Assembly (NCBI GenBank): GCA_013298625.1 | Contig: JAAFIF010000003.1 | Span: forward strand, 1 to 64,000 | DNA: 64,000 nt | DNA from: Myxococcales bacterium | GTDB lineage: Bacteria > Myxococcota_A > Polyangia > Polyangiales > Ga0077539 | Direction: 5' to 3' | Part shown: in pieces, positions 51,532 through 59,822 of the stretch | Numbering within the stretch: the first letter of the stretch is position 1 | Layout of the letters: each line of letters opens with the position of its first letter | Notes under the pieces: model-generated | Told to the model about the DNA's origin: nothing | Seen by the model: the letters and a program-made list of their open reading frames with translations, nothing else | The model's database searches: none | Program-made: the position numbers and the translations under genes

Positions 51532-52200
51532 ATGAAGATCCTCGTGGTCGAAGACGACAAGCGCCTCTCGCGGTTCATCGCGCGGGTGCTGGTCGAAGAG
51601 GGGTTTACTGTGGACGCGTGCCTCAACGGAGCGGACGCCGCGCGGCAGGCCAGCGCCGTGCGGTACGACGCGATCGTGCTCGATTGGATGCTGCCGGATC
51701 GCGACGGGCTCTCGGTGTGCAGAGAGCTTCGGCAGTCGGGCAACGATGTTCCGGTGCTGATGCTGACGGCGCGCGGAGAGGTGCGCGAGAAGGTCGTCGG
51801 CCTCGAGGCGGGCGCTGATGATTACATGGTGAAGCCGTTCGACGTCGAAGAGCTCGTCGCCCGCGTCAACGCGCTGCTGCGCAGAGCCTCTGGGCACGCG
51901 AAGCTGCGCTGCGGCCCGATCGAGATCGACCGCGTCGCGCGGCAAGTGCGCTGCGACGGCGCGCTGGTCGAGCTGACCACCCGCGAGTTCGCTCTCTTGC
52001 TGCACCTCGTCTACCACCAAGGCAAAGTCGTGACGCGCTCCGAGCTGCTCTCGCGCGTGTGGGAGACCAACTTCGACCCCAGCTCGAACTTCGTCGAAGT
52101 GCACGTGAGCCGCTTGCGCGACAAGCTCGGCCCCGCGGCGCCGCTGCTCGAGACCGTGCGAGGCATGGGCTATCGCCTCCGCGCAGGGGACGCGCCGTGA
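51532..52200 (+). CDS. OmpR-family response regulator of the efflux locus
   Basis: The 222-residue regulator has a receiver domain (residues 1-118) with the acidic pair VVEDDKR, the phosphoacceptor aspartate in IVLDWMLPDRDG (about residue 51), MLTARG and the conserved lysine in YMVKPFD. A winged-helix DNA-binding domain follows, with LTTREFALLLHLVYHQGKVVTRSELLSRVW and the wing VHVSRLRDKLG. It probably activates the divergent efflux operon in response to excess metal, as CusR and CzcR do. The sensor kinase gene overlaps its stop codon by four bases (GTGA), so the two are translated together. Confidence 0.95.
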   Translation: MKILVVEDDKRLSRFIARVLVEEGFTVDACLNGADAARQASAVRYDAIVLDWMLPDRDGLSVCRELRQSGNDVPVLMLTARGEVREKVVGLEAGADDYMVKPFDVEELVARVNALLRRASGHAKLRCGPIEIDRVARQVRCDGALVELTTREFALLLHLVYHQGKVVTRSELLSRVWETNFDPSSNFVEVHVSRLRDKLGPAAPLLETVRGMGYRLRAGDAP

Positions 52201-53561
52201 GCGGCCGCGCGCGCTTCGTCGCGGCGGTGTTCGTGCTCACTGTGCTCACGCTGGGAGGGGCGTTCGCCGCGGTGTATCTCGCGTTCAATCGACTGCAAGA
52301 GCGGCAGCTCGACCAGGCGCTGATCACCGCCGCGCGGGTCGAAGCTCGAATGCTCTCTCAGCAGCCGTCGGAGGCGGTCGCGCTCTCGAACCGCCCTGGG
52401 CCCGCGGCGAATCAAGTGGGGCCCCTCGCGACCTTCGCCGCTGTGCTCGACGGCGCCGGCGCGGTGGTCGCGCTGAGCCCGACGCTCGCCGCCGCGCCCT
52501 CCGCTCGGGGAGCAGAGAACGGGCGGGCGTTTGATTTGTGGATACAGAATCAACACGCGCGCTGCGTCTGGATGGACGTCGAGGGGCGCGCGGGCGTGCG
52601 GCTGTTCTTCGCGGTCCCTCGAGAGGACCTCGACGGCGACGCTGCGTTCTTGTCCCGCGCGATGACGGTGGCGTTTCTCGTGGCGGTCGTGTGGGCAGCG
52701 GCCATCGCGTACTGGATCGTGCGGGTGTTCACCAACGAGCAGCGAAGGATCGCCGAGGTCGCGCGGCGCGTCGCGGACGGAGACCTCACCGCGCGCATCT
52801 CCTCTCGCACGCGCGACCGAGACATGGCGCGGTTCGCGCTCGACCTCGACCAGATGATCGAGCGGCTCGCGCTGCTCGTCTCGTCGCAGCAGCGCTTCAT
52901 CGCCTACGCCGCGCACGAGCTGCGCTCGCCGTTGACCATGCTCTACGGAGAGCTGTCGCACGCACTGCGCCGCTCGCGCTCGGCCGAGGAGTACCGCAGG
53001 GCCATCGAAGAAGCGCTCGACGCGACGCGCAGCCTCAAGCAGCTCAGCGAGGACCTGCTGGCGCTCGCGCGGGTGAGCGAAGGCGCGAGCGCGACCAGCG
53101 AGCGCGTGTCCCTGCGCGAGGTGAGCGACGAGGCCGTCGCGTCCGTGCTCGGCGAAGCGCTCGCGCGTGACGTCGAGATCGTCACCGAGTGCGGCGCGCA
53201 CGAGACCATGGGACACCCTCGCGACATCGAGCGACTCTTGCGCAACCTGCTCGAGAACGCCGTGCGCCACGCGCCGCGCGGGACGTCGGTGCGCCTGCGC
53301 GTGCGCGAGGCCGAGGCGATGATCGAGCTCGCCGTGAGCGACCAGGGATCGGGCGTCAGCGAAGAGGAGCGCGAGCGGATCTTCGAGCCGTTTTATCGCA
53401 GCGCCAGCGAGGAGAAGGACGGGCACGCGGGCGCGGGGCTCGGGCTCGCCATCGCGCGGGACATCGCGCGCGCGCACGGCGGGGACGTTCGCGTGGACGT
53501 CGGCGAAGGCGGCGTCGGAGCGGTGTTCACCGCGACCATTCGCAGCGCCGCGAAGTCGTGA
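52197..53561 (+). CDS. Sensor histidine kinase of the efflux locus
   Basis: The 454-residue kinase starts at GTG 52197. Two membrane helices (RFVAAVFVLTVLTLGGAFAAVYLAF, about 6-30; MTVAFLVAVVWAAAIAYWIV, about 155-175) flank a periplasmic domain of about 125 residues, which should sense the metal. A HAMP region (RRIAEVARRVADGDLTARI) is followed by the H-box YAAHELRSPLTMLYGELSHAL (about residue 240). The ATP-binding domain has the N-box LLRNLLENAVRHAPRG, G1 VSDQGSGVSEEE and G2 AGLGLAIARDIARAHGG. It phosphorylates the co-encoded response regulator. The periplasmic domain has only one cysteine, so its metal ligands are unclear. Confidence 0.94.
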   Translation: MSGRARFVAAVFVLTVLTLGGAFAAVYLAFNRLQERQLDQALITAARVEARMLSQQPSEAVALSNRPGPAANQVGPLATFAAVLDGAGAVVALSPTLAAAPSARGAENGRAFDLWIQNQHARCVWMDVEGRAGVRLFFAVPREDLDGDAAFLSRAMTVAFLVAVVWAAAIAYWIVRVFTNEQRRIAEVARRVADGDLTARISSRTRDRDMARFALDLDQMIERLALLVSSQQRFIAYAAHELRSPLTMLYGELSHALRRSRSAEEYRRAIEEALDATRSLKQLSEDLLALARVSEGASATSERVSLREVSDEAVASVLGEALARDVEIVTECGAHETMGHPRDIERLLRNLLENAVRHAPRGTSVRLRVREAEAMIELAVSDQGSGVSEEERERIFEPFYRSASEEKDGHAGAGLGLAIARDIARAHGGDVRVDVGEGGVGAVFTATIRSAAKS

Positions 53562-53565
53562 GCGC

Positions 53566-54150
53566 TCAGTCCCACCGCCCGCGGTACTCAATGGTGCTCG
53601 CGTCGATCGCGCGCGTCTCGATCGACGCGTTGCGCGCGCCGCTGATCTCGAGCGCCGCGCGAAACGCCGTGGCGTACGCCTTGGCGAGCACGCGCGGGAC
53701 GTGGTTGGGAGGGCTCTTCAGCTGGATGACCCCGCCTTCGTGCGGCCTGGCCTTCTCGGTCACCGTCAGCTCGGTCCCCTGGTGAAACAGGGACCAACGC
53801 GAGGTCACCTGCGGCAAGAGCCGGTGCGCTCCGACGAAGCGAAACAAGATCCGATACGCCACCGAGTCGAGCAGCGCGTGGTTGTCTCTGTACGCCTGCT
53901 CGACGAGCGCGTCTTCGGACCCGAACGCCGCCCGCGCGAGGTACACGGTCATGGCCGAAGCGTGCACTTCTGGCACCCACGCGGTCGGCAGCGGCGGGTA
54001 CTGCACGAGCTCTCGCAGCGGCTCGGGCAGGTCGTCGAGCATGCGTTTGTCCGGCAATTTCGCGATCAAAAACCGAACGATCGAGCCCTTCATCACGCAG
54101 TGCGGGTGCGAGTCGAGCCCCTTGGGGAGCCCGCTGAGATAGCGGTTCAT
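53566..54150 (-). CDS. Uncharacterised protein, DUF2378/TIGR02265-like
   Basis: The 194-residue cytoplasmic protein begins MNRYLSGLPKGLDSHPHC. Then comes VMKGSIVRFLIAKLP, a helical EALVEQAYRDNHALLDSVAYRILFRFVG, and a C-terminal beta-rich part with SRWSLFHQGTELTVTEKARPHEGGVIQLKSPPN. The GLPxxxDSHPHC-x-MKGSIVR block is reminiscent of the myxobacterial paralogous family TIGR02265 (DUF2378), but the assignment is tentative. ATG 54150 is used; GTG 54171 is an alternative. It converges with the sensor kinase gene, and their stops share the palindrome TGAGCGCTCA. No partner gene is evident. Confidence 0.45.
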   Translation of the reverse strand: MNRYLSGLPKGLDSHPHCVMKGSIVRFLIAKLPDKRMLDDLPEPLRELVQYPPLPTAWVPEVHASAMTVYLARAAFGSEDALVEQAYRDNHALLDSVAYRILFRFVGAHRLLPQVTSRWSLFHQGTELTVTEKARPHEGGVIQLKSPPNHVPRVLAKAYATAFRAALEISGARNASIETRAIDASTIEYRGRWD

Positions 54151-54239
54151 CTCGATGATCCCGGGCTGCACGTGCGGTGCTTCAACGGTAGCCGCGAACG
54201 CCACCAAAGTGCACGTCCGCGCTGCGAGAACCTCCGCCG

Positions 54240-55094
54240 TTACGGCGCCCGGGTGAGCTCGACGAGGGGCAGCGCGCGCCCGTCGAACATGCGATCGAGC
54301 GTGGCGCCCAGGCGCCGAGCCGGCCCGAGCGAAACCTCTGCGCGAACCGTGAGCGAGCAGCGATCTTCGTCCCGTCGACGCTCGGTTCGATCCGCGCTCG
54401 CGCGGGCGCTGAGGGTGAGCTCGACCTCGGCGTCCGGCGCCGCCACCACGAGCCAATACCAGCGACAGCGCGCTCCGCGGACGCCGTCGACGTGCGCTCT
54501 GCAGCCCGCTCCGTTCGTGAGCGCCAACAGCGCGGTCGCGCGCGGCGCGGCCCGGGCCAGCTCGTACGCAGAGGGCGGAATGCTCACTGCCTCTTGCCGA
54601 AACGGCGCGAAGAGCAGCGAGAGGCCGCCGGTCGCGAGCGCGGCGAGGCCGCGGAGGGAGTTCGCTTCGTTCCACCACGAGAGCGTTGTGTGGTGCGGTG
54701 GGAGGCGCTCTCTCGTGAGCTCGACGAAGCGCTCGAAGGTCGCAGGCCGCGCGATCACCCCGCTCGAACGCCCCGCGACAGAGACCTCGAGCTCGAGCCC
54801 GTCCAGCGGCAGCGCGTTGCTCTGCGCGTCGATGCGCAGCAACGAGACCGACACGGGCGGATCGCCGGGCAGGCGCGCTTCGAGCGCGTCGAGCTGCCCG
54901 TGGTTCACTCGCTGCGCGTGCACCGCGATCGCGCTGTCGCGGGCGAGCGCCGAGCGCACCAGCGCGGGCTCGACCCCGTCGTTTGCAGCGCAGACCGCCT
55001 CGCGGTAGTGCCGCGCTTCGACGAGCGGTCGGACCGAGGGCCCGCACGCGACCGTCGCGAGCGCGAGCGTCGTGAGCATGACGAGCTGCTTCAT
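54240..55094 (-). CDS. Lipoprotein of unknown function
   Basis: The 284-residue protein starts at ATG 55094 with a lipoprotein signal (lipobox TVAC near residue 17). The body has a helix RHYREAVCAANDGVEPALVRSALARD and a beta-rich middle with SVSLLRIDAQSN and LDGLELEVSVAGRSSGV. A hydrophobic segment LAALATGGLSLLFAPF lies at about residue 165. A cysteine-rich loop (GAGCRAHVDGVRGARC) follows, and a late beta-strand set. No family is recognised. Its start codon overlaps the stop of the upstream exported protein gene by four bases, so the pair is co-translated. It probably faces the periplasm. Confidence 0.6.
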   Translation of the reverse strand: MKQLVMLTTLALATVACGPSVRPLVEARHYREAVCAANDGVEPALVRSALARDSAIAVHAQRVNHGQLDALEARLPGDPPVSVSLLRIDAQSNALPLDGLELEVSVAGRSSGVIARPATFERFVELTRERLPPHHTTLSWWNEANSLRGLAALATGGLSLLFAPFRQEAVSIPPSAYELARAAPRATALLALTNGAGCRAHVDGVRGARCRWYWLVVAAPDAEVELTLSARASADRTERRRDEDRCSLTVRAEVSLGPARRLGATLDRMFDGRALPLVELTRAP

Positions 55095-55675
55095 CGGCCG
55101 TCTCCCAGCGCGTCGATCGGACCAATGGTGAGCCGAACCTGGTGACTGACGCTCGTCTCGGTGCGAACGAGCTGATAGCCGAGCGCGACGCTGAACCATC
55201 GCGGCCCAAACGAAGCGCTCACGCGCGCGCCGAGCGCGGGCTGACCGTGGACCGAGCCCGCGAGCGCGTCGAGCGTCAGCGTCGCAGCGGTGCTCGTGAT
55301 CGCGGCCCGAGGATCTTCGCTGCGCGCAAGGCCGCCGAACAGGCCGAGGCCCGCGACCGCGAGGTGCTGCCCGAAGCCGACGTAGCTGTAGCCTCCCTGA
55401 ACGACCGCTCCCCAACGAGAGGTCCGTCCGAAGCGAACGACCGCGCCCGTGAGCACGTCGAGCGCAAAGGCGACGCCGCCGCAGCCCGCTTCGAAGCAGA
55501 GCTGCGCGCCGATCTGCGAGCGCATCAGCCCGTAGGTTACGCGCGGCGAGAGCCGGTAGTACTCCGGCGACGGGCCCCGCTCGCGCAGGACTGCGGCTTC
55601 GGTGAAGAGCGGCTCGCGCTGGGGGGCCGGGCTCGGCGCGAGCGCCAGTGGAGCGAAGAGCAAAGCGATGAGCAT
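55091..55675 (-). CDS. Exported beta-rich protein, possible outer-membrane barrel
   Basis: The 194-residue protein starts with a signal peptide (LIALLFAPLALAPSPA). The rest consists of alternating amphipathic strands (AVVRFGRTSRWGAVVQGGYSYVGFG, ALGARVSASFGPRWFSVALGYQLVRTE, VSHQVRLTIGP). A short hydrophobic segment, HLAVAGLGLFGGLA, lies between. Aromatic residues near strand ends suggest a small outer-membrane barrel. Two cysteines (LCFEAGCGG) could be disulfide-linked. No family is known to me. It is encoded upstream of and overlapping a lipoprotein gene, suggesting a joint outer-membrane function. The 177-bp region upstream shows no clear element. Confidence 0.55.
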   Translation of the reverse strand: MLIALLFAPLALAPSPAPQREPLFTEAAVLRERGPSPEYYRLSPRVTYGLMRSQIGAQLCFEAGCGGVAFALDVLTGAVVRFGRTSRWGAVVQGGYSYVGFGQHLAVAGLGLFGGLARSEDPRAAITSTAATLTLDALAGSVHGQPALGARVSASFGPRWFSVALGYQLVRTETSVSHQVRLTIGPIDALGDGR

Positions 55676-55852
55676 CGGGTGCGATGTGTCGCAAGCGACG
55701 TTCCATCGCGCGGGCGGCGGAGAAATGCGCTGAAAAATGAGCGACGAACGTGTCGTGTTGCCGCAGCGAGACGCGAGCGCGTCACGCGGGCGAGCGGCGC
55801 CGTCCTTGTCGCGCTGTGAATCCTGGCAACAGTGCCCGCGCGGCGCGATCGC

Positions 55853-56491
55853 CTATGCGCGCCGGCTCATCCACCACGAGTACACGACCGGCGCGAGCCC
55901 GCTCACGATCACCGCGGTGATCGCGACCGCCACCGAGCCGATCACCGCGCCGAACAACGCGACCGCCGCGCCCGCCATGCAGCACTGGCCCGCGAACCGA
56001 TGAGTGCGCGCCCAGTTCTCGTCGGATCGCAGCGTCCAGCGCACGCGCACGCCCAGAAACGGGTTGCGCCGCACCTTCGGAAACAGCAATCCCATCGCGC
56101 CCCAGAAGAGCGCCAGCAGCAGCGCGAAGCCGCGCCCGAAGGACCCGTCGCCGAGCGCAGCCGCGAGCACGCAGAGCTGCAGACCCGCCATGAACGCCGA
56201 GGACATCAGCGCCGCCACGGGGACCGGCGAGGCTTCGTACCGCGCGCGGATCGGCGCCGCGAGCAAGCGCGCGCCGAAGCGCACGAAGGCCCAAAGAGTC
56301 AGCGAAATCACTGGTAGAATCCACGCGGCGACGGCGCGGGGCGCGAAGCCGTCGGGCCTGCCGTCGAGCCCGAAGTGAATGGGCATCACCTCGGGCAGCC
56401 GGGTGTAGAGCGCGCCCGTGATCATCGCCGCGCCCGCGATGACCGCGATCGCCGCGCGGTCGACGGCCGTGAGACCGATGCGCTTGTTCAT
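55853..56491 (-). CDS. SdpI-like immunity-family membrane protein (DUF1648)
   Basis: The 212-residue membrane protein has six hydrophobic helices. The DUF1648 stretch [22 protein letters not shown] lies between the first two helices (about residues 30-52). The SdpI signature [22 protein letters not shown] is at about 145-166. In Bacillus subtilis, SdpI gives immunity to the SdpC toxin and sequesters the repressor SdpR in the membrane. Here the downstream partner is an ArsR-like repressor whose gene overlaps its start by four bases. No sdpC toxin gene is visible. The role may therefore be stress signalling or immunity to a toxin from elsewhere. Confidence 0.85.
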   Translation of the reverse strand: MNKRIGLTAVDRAAIAVIAGAAMITGALYTRLPEVMPIHFGLDGRPDGFAPRAVAAWILPVISLTLWAFVRFGARLLAAPIRARYEASPVPVAALMSSAFMAGLQLCVLAAALGDGSFGRGFALLLALFWGAMGLLFPKVRRNPFLGVRVRWTLRSDENWARTHRFAGQCCMAGAAVALFGAVIGSVAVAITAVIVSGLAPVVYSWWMSRRA

Positions 56492-56787
56492 GGCGTTGCC
56501 TTCGACTTTCTCTTGCGTCGTCCTTCGGCGGACAGCTCCAAGATCGCCTGCGCGAGGTCTTCGATGACGTTGCTCTGCAGCGTGTAGACGACGAACGTCC
56601 CGCGCCGCTCGGAGCGCACGAGCCCGGCCTCTTCGAGCACCTTGAGGTGATGCGAAATTGTGGGCTTCGACTGAGAAAACTCTGCGGCGATCTCGCCCGC
56701 CGTCTTCGATCCAGCGCGCAGCAGCGTGAGGATCGCGCGGCGCGTGTCCTCCGAGAGCGCCGCCAGGGTGGTCGAGATGTCAGCCAT
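56488..56787 (-). CDS. ArsR-family repressor, SdpR-like
   Basis: The 99-residue protein is a typical ArsR/SmtB winged helix. [53 protein letters not shown] spans residues 10-62 and is followed by a wing [10 protein letters not shown] and a dimer helix. There are no metal-binding cysteines (no CxC or histidine pair), so it is probably of the SdpR type that senses via its membrane partner, not metal. The SdpI-like gene follows, overlapping by four bases. The candidate operator at 56789-56822 adjoins the start codon. The operon is probably autoregulated. Confidence 0.9.
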   Translation of the reverse strand: MADISTTLAALSEDTRRAILTLLRAGSKTAGEIAAEFSQSKPTISHHLKVLEEAGLVRSERRGTFVVYTLQSNVIEDLAQAILELSAEGRRKRKSKATP

Positions 56788-56788
56788 A

Positions 56789-56822
56789 GTTCGACGGACG
56801 TCTATTTAGATCGTCATCGAAC
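56789..56822. promoter_or_regulatory. Operator candidate upstream of the SdpR-like gene
   Basis: GTTCGA (56789-94) and TCGAAC (56817-22) flank the palindrome TCTATTTAGA (56801-10). The block begins two bases before the start codon of the ArsR-like gene. Its symmetry suits a dimeric ArsR repressor; autoregulation is an inference. Confidence 0.4.
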
Positions 56823-56842
56823 TTTGGCAAGCCCGACCCGCG

Positions 56843-58189
56843 CTATGACTCCCGAAGGGCGCGGGTGATGATCGGGGCGGCGCCGTCGATGAACCGCTGC
56901 AGCGCGGTGTCCTCTGCGCTGCTGTGAAACGCTTCGAGCGCGCGCAGCATCGAGGCTTCGCCGTCGGGCAGCGGGATCGGGGAGGTGTTGACCGACGAGC
57001 AGAAGTACCCCCGTTTGAGCCGCGCGGGGGCGGCGAGCATGCGGGACCAGACGGCGTCGAAGGGCTCGTCGAGGAGGTTTCCGAACGAGGCGCCGCTGAC
57101 GCAGGCGCAGAGGTTGGCGCGGGTGTCGATCACGAGCTGTCGTTGCCCTGCGCCGACGCAGCCGACGAGCAGGTCCATCGCGGGGCCGTAGAAGCTCGCG
57201 GCGCGATAGCCTCCGTCGCGGATGACCCGCGCGAGGTGCCGTCCGTACGGCGCGAACTCTTCGGGCGACGCGAATCCCTCGGCGCTTCGGCCCGTCGAGA
57301 ACTCGGGAAGAAAGTTCACGATCGCGCGCGGGTGCGTCCGGGCGACGAGCTCGAGCAGCGCCTCGACCGCGCGGGGCTTCGCGAAGGTGTCCCTGCGCAC
57401 CACCGCGGTGACCAGCGTCGAGAGCCCTGTGCCCGCGGCGATCGAGAGGGCGCCGAGCGCTGCGTCGAACGCTCCCTCTCCGCGCACGCGATCGACCGCG
57501 TCGCGCTCGTGCGAGTCGAGGCTGATCGCGATCACGCGGAGCCCTGCGCGCTCGAGCCGCGCGGCGCGCGCCGCGGTGAGCCCCGAGCCCGACGTCGCGA
57601 GGCGCACTTCGCTCGCGCCCGAGAGCGCTTCGATCAACGCGAGCGCGCGCTCGAAGCGCCCGAGCGGCTCGCCTCCGCCGAGGATCACGATGGGGACGCG
57701 CTCGGCGGCCAGGGCGCGCGCGACGCGAACGAGCGCGGCTTCGCCCACGTCTGGCGCCGACGGGCCGCCGGCCGAAGCGAAGCAATAGCGACACGTCCAC
57801 GGGCACGCGCCGGTGAGCGAGAGGTGCACGACGAAGGGCCCTTCGTTGGGGACGAAGAGCCGCCGCAGGGCCCGTTGAAAATGTGGGCCGTGGTAGTCGG
57901 GCAGAAAGCTCGGCGCGAGCAGCGGGCCGCCGTCGGCGAGCAGCGCTCCGCGGCCGAGCAAGAGCGCCGAGCCCTCGAGCAGCGCGAGGTCGACGGCGGC
58001 TTCGAGCGCGGCGTACGCGAGCGGGTGACGGTCGCGCGGGCTTCGGGTCCACGCGCGGGCGAGGGCGTGCGCGACGAGCGTTGATTGCCGCGCGGGCGAG
58101 CGAGCGGGCACGGGAGTGTGGCGGACGTGTTGGGCGCGCGCGTCGAGGGCGGCGCGGGCGCGTTCGGCGAGCGAGCGAGCGGTGATCAT
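56843..58189 (-). CDS. Radical SAM protein with SPASM-like C-terminal cysteines
   Basis: The 448-residue protein has an N-terminal helical part (1-115) and a radical SAM core from about residue 120. LTGACPWTCRYCFAS gives the CX3CX2C cluster motif. VPIVILGGGEPLGRFE follows, the GGEP-type strand, then SGLTAARAARLERAGLRVIAISLDSHERD. The C-terminal part has GCVGAGQRQLVIDTRANLCACVSGASFGNLLDEPFDAVW and KRGYFCSS. Cysteines there recall a SPASM auxiliary iron-sulfur cluster used in peptide modification. ATG 58189 overlaps the stop of the upstream gene by four bases. The substrate could be a peptide or a cofactor; none is encoded nearby. Confidence 0.85.
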   Translation of the reverse strand: MITARSLAERARAALDARAQHVRHTPVPARSPARQSTLVAHALARAWTRSPRDRHPLAYAALEAAVDLALLEGSALLLGRGALLADGGPLLAPSFLPDYHGPHFQRALRRLFVPNEGPFVVHLSLTGACPWTCRYCFASAGGPSAPDVGEAALVRVARALAAERVPIVILGGGEPLGRFERALALIEALSGASEVRLATSGSGLTAARAARLERAGLRVIAISLDSHERDAVDRVRGEGAFDAALGALSIAAGTGLSTLVTAVVRRDTFAKPRAVEALLELVARTHPRAIVNFLPEFSTGRSAEGFASPEEFAPYGRHLARVIRDGGYRAASFYGPAMDLLVGCVGAGQRQLVIDTRANLCACVSGASFGNLLDEPFDAVWSRMLAAPARLKRGYFCSSVNTSPIPLPDGEASMLRALEAFHSSAEDTALQRFIDGAAPIITRALRES

Positions 58190-58686
58190 CGCGCGGCGCT
58201 CGTCGGGCGCGGCGCGTCGAGGGCGACGAAGAGCGAGCGATACGCGGCTTCGAGCGAGGCTTCGTCGGGCGTGTGCGCGCTGGCCGCTTGGCCCAGAAGT
58301 GTGCGCGCTTCGCCTTCGTTGCTGGCGACCTTGATGCGCTCGGACTGACCGAGCAGCGCGAGGCCTGCGCGCATCACCGAGCGCACGACCGACTGCCACG
58401 CGGCGTCGCCCAGCGGAACGACCACGAGCCTCCTCGACCGCGGCTGCACGCGCTGCAAGCTCTCGCGCACCGGCGACACTTCGCGCAACCCTGGCGGCGT
58501 GGCGGACGCGAGTAGAAATTGCGCGGCGACGATCCCGTCGGGGCTGCGTTCGATGAGCTCGATCGCGCGGTCGTTGACCCAGCGAATGCGCGGCGCGGTC
58601 GCGCCGGACCTCCAGAGGATCTGCAGCGCGTCGCCGACCGCGACCGTCGCGACTCCGTCGAACACAGCGAGCACGGGTTCGGCCAT
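58186..58686 (-). CDS. Small protein coupled to the radical SAM gene, unknown family
   Basis: The 166-residue protein starts at ATG 58686; a start 17 codons further upstream adds a sequence unlike the rest. It is soluble, with VLAVFDGVATVAVGDALQILW, then strands such as IRWVNDRAIELIERSPDGIVAAQFLLASATPPG. A central SRRLVVVPLGDAAWQSVVRSVMRAGLALLGQSERIKVASNEGEA region follows. This order of short strands and helices recalls STAS or roadblock-like folds, but I cannot assign a family. The start-stop overlap with the radical SAM gene indicates translational coupling, so it may deliver a substrate or act as a partner protein. Confidence 0.55.
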   Translation of the reverse strand: MAEPVLAVFDGVATVAVGDALQILWRSGATAPRIRWVNDRAIELIERSPDGIVAAQFLLASATPPGLREVSPVRESLQRVQPRSRRLVVVPLGDAAWQSVVRSVMRAGLALLGQSERIKVASNEGEARTLLGQAASAHTPDEASLEAAYRSLFVALDAPRPTSAAR

Positions 58687-58758
58687 GGGACGTGTGGGGA
58701 CTATCCCACTGCAGAAACCCTCGGTGCTACCCCCCACTCCAACACCGCTGGCAACGGG

Positions 58759-59760
58759 TCAGCGGACGAAGGTGCCCCACACCTCGGCGACGCGGCCGAT
58801 GTGGTCGAACGCGCAGTGCGCGGTGTTGGGCAGGACGCGCTCGTCGAGGGTGAACATGCGATCGCGGTAGAAGCTCACGCCGCCGGTGATGTCCGCGAGA
58901 AATTCATCCTGCGCGCCGTAGGTAAACGACAGGCGGCTCTTGGCGCGCAGGGCGGTGATCGCGCTGTCCCAGCTGAGCGTCCCCGACCACGGAGCGTGCG
59001 CGCCGCACACGAGCGCGTAGCCGCCCGCGACGCGGTCGCCCATCGCGGGGATCCAGCTCGCGGTGAGAAAGAACGCTCCGCCCGAAGAGCCGCCGAACAA
59101 GATCTCGCGCAGGTCGAGGTTGTAGCCGCGCCCGAGGGCGTCGATCGCGGCGCTGAGCGCGCGGACGTTCTCGCCCGAGCGGTCGATGTCGGCGTCCGCG
59201 GGCGTTCCGTTGCAGGCTGTGAACGAAGGGCGAAGCCACCACGCGCAGCGGTTGGGGGCGAGCGCCGAGACGTACAGCGTTCGGTTGGCCGCTGCCCACG
59301 GCGCTTGCAGCCGCACCGTGGTGTCGCCCGTGTGCGCGCGGGCGCCGTCGCCGTGCAGGTACACCGCGAGCCGCAGCGGAGCTGGGTTTGCGTCCATCGG
59401 CGGCGCGACGATCTTCAGCTCGACCTCGCCGACGCGCGCGAGGCAATAGCGATAGGTCGTCCCCGAGACGCTCACCGACCCGTTGCTCGCGCACGGGAGA
59501 CCGCCGCTTCCACCGGTGCCGACCGAGCCGTCCGAGCCAGCGTCGGGCGCTGCGTCAGGGGCAGAGGCGTCACTTGACACGGTGTCAAGCTCGCTTGCGT
59601 CCTGCGCAGAGCTGTCCTCGAGCGCTGCGTCGCGCGCGGGCTCGCTGGCATCGTCGGCGCGATCGGGCAGCGAGCCGCTGTCCGTCGGCGGCGCGGGCGT
59701 CGAGCACGCGATGCAAGAGAGCGCGAAGAGCGCGATCGAAGAGCGACGAAGGGCGGTCAT
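58759..59760 (-). CDS. Esterase-like alpha/beta hydrolase lipoprotein
   Basis: The 333-residue protein starts at ATG 59760 with a lipoprotein signal (lipobox CIAC near residue 19). An Asp/Ser/Ala-rich linker of about 65 residues follows, with DSGSLPDRADDASEP. It carries the protein away from the membrane. The hydrolase domain (about 85-333) has LRLAVYLHGDGAR with the oxyanion HGDG. FGGSSGGAFFLTASW contains the nucleophile serine in GxSxG. NTAHCAFDH near the end holds the likely catalytic histidine. It resembles feruloyl-esterase and PHB-depolymerase-like proteins. The substrate is unknown. It is a single gene with its promoter in the 62 bp shared with the divergent gene. Confidence 0.75.
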   Translation of the reverse strand: MTALRRSSIALFALSCIACSTPAPPTDSGSLPDRADDASEPARDAALEDSSAQDASELDTVSSDASAPDAAPDAGSDGSVGTGGSGGLPCASNGSVSVSGTTYRYCLARVGEVELKIVAPPMDANPAPLRLAVYLHGDGARAHTGDTTVRLQAPWAAANRTLYVSALAPNRCAWWLRPSFTACNGTPADADIDRSGENVRALSAAIDALGRGYNLDLREILFGGSSGGAFFLTASWIPAMGDRVAGGYALVCGAHAPWSGTLSWDSAITALRAKSRLSFTYGAQDEFLADITGGVSFYRDRMFTLDERVLPNTAHCAFDHIGRVAEVWGTFVR

Positions 59761-59822
59761 GAGCGCGCAAAGGACCACCGTGCGCGCGGCGCTGTCAACG
59801 CGTTGCGCTACGATCGACGGGC

